From: Sinohyriopsis cumingii
Taxonomy: Eukaryota > Mollusca > Bivalvia > Unionida > Unionidae
Assembly (NCBI GenBank): GCA_028554795.2
Contig: JAPYKE020000536.1
Span: 57,501 to 121,500, forward strand
Direction: 5' to 3'
Length of the DNA: 64,000 nt
Positions 12,601-23,760 of this stretch are shown one piece after another. Position 1 is the first letter of the stretch; each line of letters starts with the position of its first letter. Both the position numbers and the translations under genes were made by a program. The notes under the pieces were generated by a model that saw nothing but the letters and a program-made list of their open reading frames with translations, ran no database searches and was not told the DNA's origin.

Positions 12601-13985
12601 AAGAACAAATATATTCTACGTAGACGACACTACTCGGACTATTGTTATACCCTTCCCAATTTTAAATTGTAAACATATATTGCTATTGTATTATTGTGGG
12701 ATCATTTCACGCGGCTTCATACCCAATTATATTCTATAGTCTGTATAAGGTTATGGTACCGCGTTCTGAACGCCTCAATGTAGCAGTCACATATACGAAA
12801 CCATATGTGATAATCGTGTATAAAATTAATTGAATTATTATTCTTTTCTGCTTTGTTTCTTTAATACCTGACAGTTTATTGATATTAGGTGATAGTTTGT
12901 TTTAATCCGGGTTCCTTGATTAAGGTCTGCACTTCAGCGTTGCATTCAAGTTCTCTCATTTGAAAGCTCTGTACTAACTTGAAGAGCTTACATATGTTAT
13001 TTTCGTATTACTACAATGACATAGTTCTGCCAGTGAGATTTAGTGCAAACAAAAACTAAATATAAAATTGAAGCTTTCCGAGAATAGATAAACCGCGTAA
13101 TACACTATAAAGCCAAAGAATTTTAAGTATAGAACTTTTGTAATACGAAACAACATGTAAGTTTGGAATGTCTGTCGTACAGATTATCCCGACTGTTCAG
13201 AGACCAAGGGTGACCTGAATCATACGTCATATCGCAGAACAAAAATGGTATATACAATTATAATAAAATATTCTGGATCGTTCATCTATTTCATTTTATT
13301 TGATCTAGAAGTTAGGCCACATACAAATTACATAAACTGACTGCTCCCGAATATTTTAGTTTGCAAATTTATGCGTACGTCTTTTTCATCAATGAGAAGA
13401 CAACTGGAGTTAAGCAACCGAGGTGTGGACAAGACTCATAGGTGATGCGTTCTTTTATAAATGATTTTCCGGCAAACCATTTTTTTCCGGTACGAAACGG
13501 ACACATTTAACGTGCTTTTGCAGAACCTTAATGTGTTAGCCATAGTTGGCCAAGCCTTCTATTAACCTTCCAGGTCATACACTACAGTCAATTATATCCG
13601 TTTTCCTGTGTGCCGTGTTGTGGTTTAAACTATATAGATGCATTTAATTACATTTAATTCGCTTTATTTCTTCTATTAAACTCTATTGATATCTATACGC
13701 ATTGTACGTGACACATCGAATCTACTGTGAACACATTGGTCTGTTTGGAGAAGAACGTAACTGAGTAGATGGAATATGCACTCTTACTCAGTTACTTTAA
13801 CTGTATGCAAGACAATATGTTCAGATATGATGCATTCAATTGAATGATACTTTGTTTGCTCCAATTTGGTTTTTGTGCGACAAGAAGCAAGACATAAAAC
13901 ATATTTTGGTTCAATACCTGGTAAAAATGAATTTTTGGATAAAAGTGCTTTCGGCCAGATTAATAAGTCTCTATCTGGTTCTCAA
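9640..13985. other. Mostly unannotated intergenic DNA
   Basis: AT-rich and without recognisable genes, apart from the weak exon candidate at 10,808-11,029 listed separately. Near 10,395-10,440 the minus strand contains a short tRNA-like B-box (GGTTCGACTGC) that could be a fragment of a tRNA-derived SINE. I could not define its ends. Confidence 0.4.
10808..11029 (+). other. Possible host exon (weak)
   Basis: An open frame of about 74 codons includes VFNNMYQSHFDIHVGGEGIF and ILPSDMFKNNLEIFGEN. Its composition is less skewed than that of surrounding chance ORFs. It is bounded on the left by TTAG, a possible splice acceptor, and on the right by GAC followed by GTAAAG, a possible splice donor. 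There is no good polypyrimidine tract. I do not recognise the protein family, and it could equally be a transposon fragment or chance. Confidence 0.2.
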
Positions 13986-13989
13986 ATGA

Positions 13990-14068
13990 AATTGAAATTA
14001 TAGAATTGAAATTATAGAATTGAAATTATAGAATTGAAATTATAGAATTGAAATTATAGAATTGAAAT
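13990..14068. repeat. 14-bp tandem repeat
   Basis: About five to six copies of GAATTGAAATTATA immediately before the gag-like start of Gypsy copy B. Confidence 0.9.
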
Positions 14069-14448
14069 CAAAATACGTGAAGAAAATAGAATTAAGAAGG
14101 CTTACGATTCCGATAAAGAAAACAGAAAAAGAAAAAAAGGCTAATGAAAATGCAAATGCAATTTGAAAACAGAGAGGAAAATACATATGCGGAGAGAAAT
14201 AGAAAAGGAAGAAAGGCAATTTAAATTTATATTGAAAGTATTTGAGCCGGCAAGTGAGAAAAAAGAAACCCACCGCCCCCATCTACACTGAAGTTCAGTT
14301 TTTTACAGAAAAAGAAACATAAACATTTTTCTTATTTTGAAACAAAATACTGAAATCTTTATTTGGCCAAGAGATCACTGGACTCCATTATTATAAAGTG
14401 TACTAATTGGCGAAGCTAGTGAAATCTACACTTCACTGTCAGTACAAC

Positions 14449-14975
14449 AAACTGCTGATTATGATATGGTTAAAGGATCTATCTTCAAGGGTCATGAGCT
14501 GGCACTTAAAATATATCGACAAAGTTTTAGGAACTGTAAAAAAGAAACTAGACAGACCTATGTCGAATTTTCAAGAGAAAAAGAACAATTATTTTAAAGC
14601 TGGGTCTCATCCGAGAAGGTTGATCTCGTCTATAGCAATCATTGACAACTCATATTAAATGAAATGTTCAAGAATTTCGTCCACAGTGACCTTGCATCCT
14701 ACCTTGATGAGCAAAAGACTGGAACTATAGAAAATGCTGCTCGTACAGATATCGAGTATTCCTTGATTCACAAAGATTCTTTTTTTTTTTCAGCAAGTCT
14801 TCCGCTAAGCAGTTTATTAGAATAAGCCATTTCAGTCTCATACAAGCACTACCAACTTTCAGTTTGGCACAACCTTTAGAAATCAAGTTTCTGATAAGAC
14901 AGATCAGATATCGTTATTTCTTCTTACGTGCGCTTATTGCAAGAAGAAAGGACACATTATTTCTGATTGCTTCAG
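14449..14975 (+). pseudogene. Gypsy gag and CCHC knuckle (copy B)
   Basis: The frame reads KGSIFKGHELALKIYRQSF and then TYVEFSREKEQLF before a TAA stop. It continues as WVSSEKVDLVYSN, matching copy A. After about 270 bp of degraded sequence comes CAYCKKKGHIISDCF near 14,930-14,975, a complete CX2CX4HX4C zinc knuckle of the nucleocapsid type. The protein would have packaged element RNA. Stops in the capsid-like part show that it is a relic. Confidence 0.7.
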
Positions 14976-15756
14976 ATTGAATACTGAGTAATAGAATCAA
15001 GTCGAACCATTACAAGTGCTCATATTTCCAAGATGTAAAATTCACGGTCATGTATTCAGTGAAATACGTTTGTTTGGTCAAACAAACCCAAGTCTGATTT
15101 TCTTATGGAGAATTATGAACCAATGTTATTCATATTAATATTTCAAGGAACACAGGAGCATTTCAGAGTCTTTTATGATTAGGTACTTTGCCTTCTTCTG
15201 AGAAGCCTTCTTCCAATGAAAGTGTTATTATTGATGGAGTAGTGTGCAGCTTGCTAACGGTCCCCGTGATTGTGTATATTTGTCATCATACATTGTCTCA
15301 AGACCAGTGACAGTCAAAAGTGTGTCGTCTTTACCCATCAAGGGTATCTTTACATTACTAGACAATGGCCTAGTTGGGAGTAAAAATGCAATTACCCCAC
15401 TTGTAACTGACTATTGAAATTAAAGTCATTGATTTATATCCAGGTTGGCGTAGAAAACACGTGATAATTAATTTGATAACAAAATGAGTCTTTTAGCTGA
15501 CACATCTATTAGTCAGGCCTTTGTCGATGTCACGTTTGCACCTGTTATGTATTTATAGAAATGTATTTATTATCATGATCACCTTCTTACTACTCATTCT
15601 TTTTATTCTAATCAAGGTGAAAAACGACAATTACTGAGATATCCTGTTTTTTCAGAGGGCTTTTAGCGAAACTGAAGCCACACATGTTTGTTATTTTGTT
15701 ACAATGGGGTCCTGATGAGGGCATGAAGATCTGATGAGGTACCCGCTGGTGACGAA

Positions 15757-16005
15757 ATGTCCGTGAATTATCACATTGTTGTTCCTAAGATGTATACACA
15801 GGAAATTATTAGCCTTGCAAATGAAACTCGTTTGGGTGGTCATTTAAGGGTGAATAAGACTTTCTACAAGATCTTAAATCACTTATATTGTCCGAAAATT
15901 AAAAGTGATGTTTTAAAATATTATAGATCCTGCCACATTTTTCAGATGGAGGGAAAACCAAATCAGAAGATAGATAAGGCACATCGCATTGGACGAGCCA
16001 TTTAA
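15757..16005 (+). pseudogene. Gypsy integrase zinc-finger fragment (copy B)
   Basis: This 82-residue frame has the integrase H2C2 module: ANETRLGGHLRVNKTFYKIL, then YRSCHIFQMEGKPNQK. Compared with copy A (CHACQ), the second zinc-ligand cysteine is replaced (CHIFQ), so the finger is damaged. It is followed by remnants of the catalytic core. Confidence 0.8.
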
Positions 16006-16009
16006 CAGA

Positions 16010-16480
16010 ATAATGGTAGGCGGTGTGTGTCACTTACTTAAGACCAATTCAGGCAACCAATACTTTTTGACCATAATGGGTGCGTCCACAAGATTTCTAG
16101 AGGCTATTCCGTTAGAAAATATTTAAACTAAATCAATTGTGCAAGCTCTGATGAAGTTTTCTTTTTTACACATTTCTGCCATTCTGAATCTGCCAATGAT
16201 GATCAAGGGTCAACGTTATTGCATGGAATTTGCTTGCAATTCATGCGTGAATTAGGCATCTACCAATTAAAGTCTTCTGTCTTTAACGCTGTAAATCAAG
16301 GGTCTTTAGAAAGATTTCATTTTGATTTGATACCGGAAAAAATTGGGATGAAGATGTTCATTTACTGTTGTCTGCTGTTAGGGAATCAGTTCAATAATCA
16401 TTAGGATCTGGTCATTTAATACTATTATTTGGGCATCCTGTCCATGGACCATTGAATAAAACTATTATTTGGGCATCCTC
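16010..16480 (+). pseudogene. Gypsy integrase core remnant (copy B)
   Basis: Translated in pieces, the region gives LLKTNSGNQYFLTIMGASTRFLEAIPLENI, a classical integrase core around the first catalytic segment. It then gives ELGIYQLKSSVFNAVNQGSLERFH, covering the segment with the catalytic glutamate. After that comes a LLFGHPVHGPL box equivalent to FGHTLRGPL of copy A. Frames change between pieces. Confidence 0.7.
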
Positions 16481-17058
16481 TCCATGGACCATTGACTATA
16501 TTAAAAGAGAAGACACGTTGTTCAACTCAAATTTCAAAACCTAATCTTCTTGTCTATGTTTCTGGTTTCACAAACATGTTTTCAATGGCCTGTAAAGTTG
16601 CAAGAACTAATCTTCACTCTACTAAGTCAAATATGAAATAATGGTAAGACACACATACAAAGGAAATGAGTTTTCAGATGAGTTCTGGCTCTATTGCCCA
16701 AACCTCAAAGTTCTCTTCAGTGTAAAAGAAATTGACTTTAATTATATCCTTAACACTTCTGGGATGGGATACCAAATCATCTTTGTCATATAAATATGTT
16801 AAAGGGTAGAATTAGCCCAGTCAATCATGCAATCAATGCAATCAATTTAGTTGTACCAGTACCACACTATGAGGATTTAAGGGATGAAATAAAATCGGAC
16901 GGTAGTGACTCTATATAACTAATCTTTGTAATTCACAAATAGTGAATAATCTGGACCACAAACTTTCACAAATGCAGTAACAAGAAAAAAGGGAACTAAA
17001 TAAGCTATTATTTGAATCTGAGCACTTGTTTCCAACTGTTCAAACATGAACAAATAAC

Positions 17059-17760
17059 ATGCATAATGACGATGGAATTGTAGATTCCACACCTGTGAAA
17101 CAGGATCTATTAAGGATGAACATTCTTAAACAGGAATGCTTGAAAATAGAAATTCAGTATTTGTTGGCGAATTGGTTTTTTGAACCAGATAAAAGTGATT
17201 GGAGTTCACTATGTAATATTGTGTTGAAACCAAATAGCACGTTCTGCACGTGCAATGACTGTAGAAAAGTGAACAGTGTGTCCACAACAGAAGAATCGAT
17301 GACTGCTTCGTCAGAATTAGGAATTCAAAATATGTCATAAGGCTTTACGTTTTGAAATGATTCTGTCAAATTCTGCAGGCGGAAAGGTCAAAGGAAATTT
17401 CTGTTTTCGTAACGCCTAATCAAAGGCATCAATATAAAATGATGCCGTTTGGGATGAAACTGCCTGGTACCTTCCAACGTATAATGAACACGAATACATA
17501 TGGTCTAGATAACTGTGACGCTTACATCGATGACGTTATCATCAGCGACACATGGAATGATTAGTTGGAGACCATTCTGAAATTCTTTAATAGACTCAAT
17601 GATGTAAATTTGACAATAAATTCAAATGAAAGTGAATTTTTGTGTACATGTTTTACCTTTCTTGGATATATCGTGGGACAAGGTTAGGATATACCTATAC
17701 AAGTTAAGGTCAAGGCTACATCTGAATTTCCTGTGCCAATCAGTAAATGCATCCGATTAC
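17059..17760 (+). pseudogene. Gypsy reverse transcriptase remnant (copy B)
   Basis: The segment QECLKIEIQYLLANWFF at 17,130-17,180 is the fingers region. Then KMMPFGMKLPGTFQRIMN near 17,440-17,490 and DNCDAYIDDVIISDTWND near 17,505-17,565 include the catalytic YIDD. Then FLCTCFTFLGYIV marks the region after the active site. Frame breaks make it non-functional. Confidence 0.8.
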
Positions 17761-17938
17761 GATGTTTGGATGTGGCTGGATATTAACGGAACTGTTGCTC
17801 TAAGTTTCTCATAATTGCTGAACTCCTGACCAATTTGTTGATTAAGAAAAATAATTTTAATTGTCTGAAGAAAAAAAAGATAATTTTAAATGTCTGAAAA
17901 ATATCAGGAGGATTTTGGTAAATTAAAGTCGATACTTG

Positions 17939-18510
17939 CAAAGGTCGTCTGCGAAACTTAAAGAATTATTTTCATCGAAACATAAGTCTAGTTTAAATAT
18001 TCGGATCATTATATTTGGAGGTAAACACGATGATTCGAATATGAGTCTAGAACATAGTTTTTCACTTGTAAATTCCTAAACTCTTTAACAACTTTGAACG
18101 TTTTAGAGAGTAGTTTGAGCTATATCTGGGCTCTATTATCGTGTTATTGTTAACTTTTATAATGTTGTTTATTTGAGAAATTACTCATATCTTGCCGGAC
18201 TATGTTGATTCAGAATCAGTATTATTATTTCTTTCATTTTTTCATTTGGGTGTATTCTACTATATATAACTGAGACTTTTTGTGATAGAAGATTTTTATT
18301 AAAAAAACTTACGGTTAGACCATTAAATTTACAAATTTTCTGACGAATATTAATGAATATGAAGAAGTCTTAGACAACATGGACACCCCTTCCTAAAAAA
18401 GGATGAAAAAATGCACCCTTAATGTATAAAGATAGGACTAGTTTGGAAGCCAAACGTACGAGCTTTTGGTTCGATGAAAATAATTCTTTAAGTTTCGCAG
18501 ACGACCTTTG
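17939..18510. mobile_element. 572-bp foldback / MITE-like element
   Basis: The first 41 bases, beginning CAAAGGTCGTCTGCGAAAC, recur as an exact reverse complement at 18,470-18,510. The interior is AT-rich and non-coding. Short non-coding DNA between perfect terminal inverted repeats is typical of a MITE. I could not define a convincing target duplication, so superfamily is unassigned. It lies at the point where RNase H of Gypsy copy B should start, so it may have inserted into that relic. Confidence 0.75.
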
Positions 18511-19030
18511 TAGAGATAATTTACTCTAATCAGCGCCAAATTACAACAGTTAATTGATTTCGTAAAAACGGTTGGTAATATATCCCAATAATTATATTAC
18601 TGAACTAGTGATATAATTAAAATATCACAGCATTTATTCAATCAGCCGTTCGTTACTACGGCGGACGAATGGGATGGTATTTGAAAATCTTTCCATTCAA
18701 TGGACGGTTTATTTTCTGAGACAATCAAAGTGGAACATTAGTACAATAAATAAGAGAGGAATAAAAACAGAATATATAACAAGGGCAATTTGGCAGGGCT
18801 TTTAGTGCTAGATTATTGGTTGAGGTAGCAAATCATTGGAAGGCAATTAGAGACCGTATATAAATTAAGTTTACTTATAATGGTCATTTAAAGAAATATT
18901 AGTAGGAAAGACCATTCCTTATTAGTGCCATGTCATAGCTAAATCGATGGCATAGTATCCCCCATAATTATTGATCGTTGTAATGAAAAGCTACACTGAT
19001 ATAAGTAAGGTCATCAAAGTAATCAATTAA
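18511..19030. other. No gene recognised
   Basis: AT-rich intergenic DNA between the foldback element and the 29-bp satellite. Nothing is supported. Confidence 0.4.
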
Positions 19031-19034
19031 ACCA

Positions 19035-19505
19035 CATAACGTAAAATACGAACTTTAAAACACGTAATGTCAAAACGAAAAAACCTCGTAAAATCATTTA
19101 CAAAATTATGCAACTTGAAGTCATGTACAACTTTTAAAGCCCGTAATGTTTTTCACTAGCAAGAAACCATGTAAAGATATTCACAACTTTTAAACCCCGT
19201 CATGTTTTTCACTAGCAAGAAACCATGTAACCATATTCACAACTTTTAAAGCACGAAAGTCATTTACATTCATTTAGCCACTTAAAGTCATTCACAACCT
19301 TTAAACCACTTAATATCATTTACAACCTATAAACCACTTAAAGTCATTCACAACCTTTAAACCACTTAAAGTCATTCACAACCTTTAAACCACTTAAAGT
19401 CATTTACAACCATTAAGACACGTAAAAGTATTCACGGGTTTTAAAGGACGTCAAGTCATTCACAGCCGTTAAACTACGTAACGTCGTTCATAACTTGTAA
19501 ACGGC
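19035..19505. repeat. About 29-bp tandem repeat
   Basis: Degenerate tandem copies of a unit resembling AACCACTTAAAGTCATTCAC plus AACCTTTA. It is most regular at 19,290-19,420 and decays outward. Confidence 0.9.
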
Positions 19506-19664
19506 GTCACAAGATAAAGAAATGCGCTCGTTGATTAGCAAGTAACCATTATTTTACTTAAAAAGAAACCCTGTCTCACAAGTAAAGCGAGGATAAAATC
19601 ATAGTTTTATTTCGAGCTTGAACTTTTATTCCTGCAAGTATAAAAAAACAGCGACATACAAACT

Positions 19665-20515
19665 CCATCCTTTTTAACCCTTTGCATTATCTACAGTGTG
19701 TTACATATACACTTTAAACCTTTTAATCCATGTGTATTATCTATAATGTGCTACATACACACTTCATACTTTTTAATCCATTTGCATTATTTATTTTGAG
19801 CTACATACACACTTCATACATTTTAATCCATTTGTATTATCCATAGTATGCTACATACACAGTTCATACTTTTAATCCATTTTGCGTGACCTACAGTGTG
19901 CTACATACAGACGTTATACCTTTTAATCCCCTTGCGTGATCTATAGTGTGGTTCATACACACTTGATACTTTTTAATCCCTTTGCGTGATCTATTGTGTG
20001 GTACATACACACGTCATACCTTTTAATCAATTTGCATGATCTATAGTGTGCTGCCTACACACTTTATACTTTTTCATCCCTTTGCATGATCTATAGTGTG
20101 CTACATACACACTCCATAATTTTTAATTCCTTTGTGTGATCTATAGTGTGGTACATACACACGTCATACTTTTTAATCCATTTGCATGATCTCTAGTGTG
20201 GTATATACACACTTCATACCTTTTAATCCCTTTGTATGATCTCTAGTGTGTTACATACACACTTCATATTTTTTAATCCATTTGTATTATCTATAATGTG
20301 CTACATACATACTTCATACGTTTTAATCCATTTGCATTATTTATTGTGAGCTACATACACACTTCATACCTTTTTAATCCATTACCATTATCTATAATGT
20401 GCTACATACATACTTCATACCCTTTAATCCCTTCGCATGATCTATAGTGCTGTGCATATACACTTCATACTTTTAAATCTCTTTGCATGATCTATAGTGT
20501 GCAGTTTTATTGTTT
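19665..20515. repeat. About 49-bp satellite array
   Basis: About 17 tandem copies of a unit containing TTTTAATCCATTTGCATTAT, then CTATAGTGTGCTACATACAC, then ACTTCATAC. Copies vary by point changes and 1-bp indels. There is no coding potential. Confidence 0.93.
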
Positions 20516-22155
20516 TTAATAATAATATTCTTCTTCGTTTTATATTTTGAGAAAATAAGAGAGCACATTAGCATTGTTTATGTGACCGCTAATTCAGTAC
20601 TTGTTTCAGAATTGTCAACAAGACGGTTCTGGCCTTCGCTTTCGTTGTAAAGTTAAAATGGCAACCTTTGTTTGCAGATGTCATAGTTCTGCAACTTAGC
20701 CTTCAAATGTTCTCCCATTGTAGTTTGGAACTGAGTGTTTTGCATTTTGCAAAGTAGAGATGCAAATCTGAGGTAAGTCAACGAGTTTCATGATTGTTTA
20801 AACATTCTTCATTTATTTGTCGATCGCTTGACATTCTTTGGTAAAACCCTGCCCATGTGTCTCCTCAAGTTCCTTCTGTTTTAATTTTTCTTTCTCGTCC
20901 TCATTCCTTGTTAATACTGGATCTCGAACGTATTTCTTACGACATTTGGCAGTCGAACTGTGTCTCCCACACAATCAAATCATAATTTCTTAATCGGGTG
21001 CGAGATTTCTCATCCCCTTTCCTCTCATTTATTACAGGGACTGATGTTCATCATCATATTTAAAACGTTGGAGTTCCTTTTATTATCCACACTTCTGTTT
21101 CGATTCCTCTTCTCCTTGTTTGTTACACAAACACAGTCAGCTTGAAACGAGTACTATCTGATTCATCATAAAATCGGCGTGACGTTTTAGGTATACATGT
21201 TGCAGGTTCTGACAAGCAAGGAGATGATCTTTACCAGGACAGGTTCATTTTAAACCTTAGTCGCAGTAGCATGCCTCCGTGTATTCATCAGGTATCCTTC
21301 ATCCATTGCTCAGATCTTACATATTGGGTTATCCTTTGGTTACGTATATGCTTAATTTCCTCAGTGTTATCTGAATAGTTTTTTTGAGATGAAAACAATT
21401 CAGTTTGATCCTGCAGATTGAACGAAGTATATATCCGTCAATTAATTTTCTCTGAAGCTGAACTATTATTGTCTTCATTAATCTTGTATGTGAATCTATT
21501 TTGCCTCTATTTCTTCGGTCATTCAAATTCGTTAAAATATCATATAATAAGAACGGTTATGACTTCTTGTGTTTGCAAATTATGGGTTAAGCTGTAAAGC
21601 AACACACTATCATAACCTAAACATTGATGCTAATAAATGATATTTATATACAAGTACATTAAAATGTGTTAATAAAGAGGAAGAACTGCCTTAACTTGTC
21701 GCTGATCTTTCATAAAAGAAGATATTATCATTTTATTAATCCCCTGGGAATTTTTCTTTTCTTCTTTTCAAGAAAATACTAAGCTTCAACAAAAATATGA
21801 GTCGAGAGGTTCAATTGGACAACAATACATCAATTACAACAGAGAAACATGCAAAGTGGCTAATATTAATTCCAAGAAACTTCTCTCAGCTAGTCTAAAC
21901 AAAGCATAGCAAACTAAGTGCACAAAACCTTTGACTTTTGAATGCAAGAGTGACTTTGAGTGCATTATTAAAATCGCGTCTAATACACTTTTGGGTGGTA
22001 TTATTAAACAACCTTCTTGCGACCGAATGGGTTGATATATGTGGATGCTGTTTGTTGGACAGAAGTAATGTCCATATACATCCCTCATGTGTATTAAAGT
22101 TATTGACCTCAACAGGAAAATCTTCCACGAAGAGTAATATCAACACATCCAATAT
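20516..22155. other. No gene recognised; source of a captured segment
   Basis: No coding region is supported. The 35 bases at 21,599-21,633 reappear exactly, in inverse orientation, twice inside the 34-bp satellite downstream (22,909-22,943 and 23,726-23,760). Confidence 0.5.
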
Positions 22156-22908
22156 TCTGTCATGTTGTACTCTAAACAGACGCCTTGGTTGTCTCATTGT
22201 GTACTATAAACAGACGCCTTGGTTGTCTCATTGTGTACCCTCAAGGCGGCTTGGTTGTCTCATTGTGTACTATAAACAGACATCTTGGTTGTCTCATTGT
22301 GTACCCTCAAGGCGGCTTGGTTGTCTCATTGTGTACTATAAACAGACATCTTGGTTGTCTCATTGTGTACCCTCAAGGCGGCTTGGTTGTCTCATTGTGT
22401 ACTCTAAACAGACGGCTTGGTTGTCTCATTGTGTACTCTAAACAGACGGCTTGGTTGTCTCATTGTGTACTATAAACAGACGGCTTGCTTGTCTCATTGT
22501 GTACTATAAACAGACGGCTTGGTTGTCTCATGTTGTACTCTAAACAGACGGCTTGGTTGTCTCATTGTGTACTATAAACAGACATCTTGGTTGTCTCATT
22601 GTGTACTATAAACAGACATATTGGTTGTCTCATTGTGTACCCTCAACAGGCGGCTTGGTTGTCTCATGGTGTACTCTAAACATACGGTTTGGTTGTATCA
22701 TTGTGTAATCTAAACATACATCTTGGTTGTCTCATTGTGTACTCTCAACAGACGGTTTGGTTGTCTCATTGTGTATTCTGAAAAGACTGCTTGGTTGTCT
22801 CATTGTATATTCTACACAGACGGTTTGGTTGTCTCATTGTGCACACTCAACATACGGTTTGGTTCTCTCATTGTGTACTCTAAACAGAAGGCTTGATTGT
22901 CTCATTGT

Positions 22909-22943
22909 TTAGCATCAATGTTTAGGTTATGATAGTGTGTTGC
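22909..22943 (-). repeat. Inverted capture of flanking DNA, copy 1
   Basis: 35 bases identical to the reverse complement of unique sequence at 21,599-21,633. They interrupt the 34-bp satellite between two CATTGT motifs. Confidence 0.9.
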
Positions 22944-23725
22944 ATTGTGTACTCTAAACAGACGGCTTGGTTGTCTCATTGTGTACTGTACACATACGGC
23001 TTGGTTGTCATATTGTGTACTCTCAACAGGCGGTTGTCTCCTTGTGTACTCTAATTAGACTGCTGGCTAGTCTCATTGTGTCACCTGAATAGACGGCTTG
23101 GTTGTCTCATTGTGAAATCTAAACAAAAGACTTGGTTGTCTCATTGTGTACTCTAAACAGATGGCTTGGTTGTCTCATTGTGTACAGTACAAAGACGGCT
23201 TGATTGTCTCTTTGCATCCTCTCAACAGACGGCTTGGTTGTCTCACTGTGTGTTCTAAACCATGGGCCTGGTTGTCTCATTATGTACTCTCAACAGACGG
23301 TTTGGTTGTCTCATTGTGTACTATAAACATACATCTTGGTTGTCTCATTGTGCACTCTAAACATACGCCTTGGTTGTCTCAGTGTGTACCCTCAACAGAC
23401 TGCTTTGATGTCTCATGTTGTACTCTAAACAGACGGCTTGATTGTCTCATTGTGTACTGTAACCAGATGGCTTGCTTGTCTCATAGTTTACTCTAAACAT
23501 ACGGTTTGGTTGTATCATTGTGTAATCTAAACATACATCTTGGTTGTCTCATTGTGTACTCTCAACAGACGGTTTGGTTGTCTCATTGTGTATTCTGAAA
23601 AGACTGCTTGGTTGTCTCATTGTATACTCTACACAGACGGTTTGGTTGTCTCATTGTGCACACTCAACATACGGTTTGGTTCTCTCATTGTGTACTCTAA
23701 ACAGACGGCTTGATTGTCTCATTGT

Positions 23726-23760
23726 TTAGCATCAATGTTTAGGTTATGATAGTGTGTTGC
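23726..23760 (-). repeat. Inverted capture of flanking DNA, copy 2
   Basis: This has the same 35 bases as the copy at 22,909-22,943. The surrounding units are also near-identical, so this copy arose by a later duplication of about 817 bp inside the array. Confidence 0.9.

Larger units (their letters stand above)
14070..17800 (+). mobile_element. Decayed Ty3/Gypsy retrotransposon, copy B (INT before RT)
   Basis: This plus-strand relic is homologous to copy A. In order it shows a charged gag stretch (14,075-14,200), gag (TYVEFSREKEQLF near 14,540-14,590), an intact CCHC knuckle near 14,930-14,975, a spacer, the integrase H2C2 finger (15,757-16,005), integrase core pieces (16,010-16,480), pre-RT (17,059-17,340), and RT with YIDD near 17,505-17,535. 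Numerous stops and shifts make it inactive. Its integrase-before-RT order repeats that of copy A. RNase H fades at the foldback element that begins at 17,939. Confidence 0.75.
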
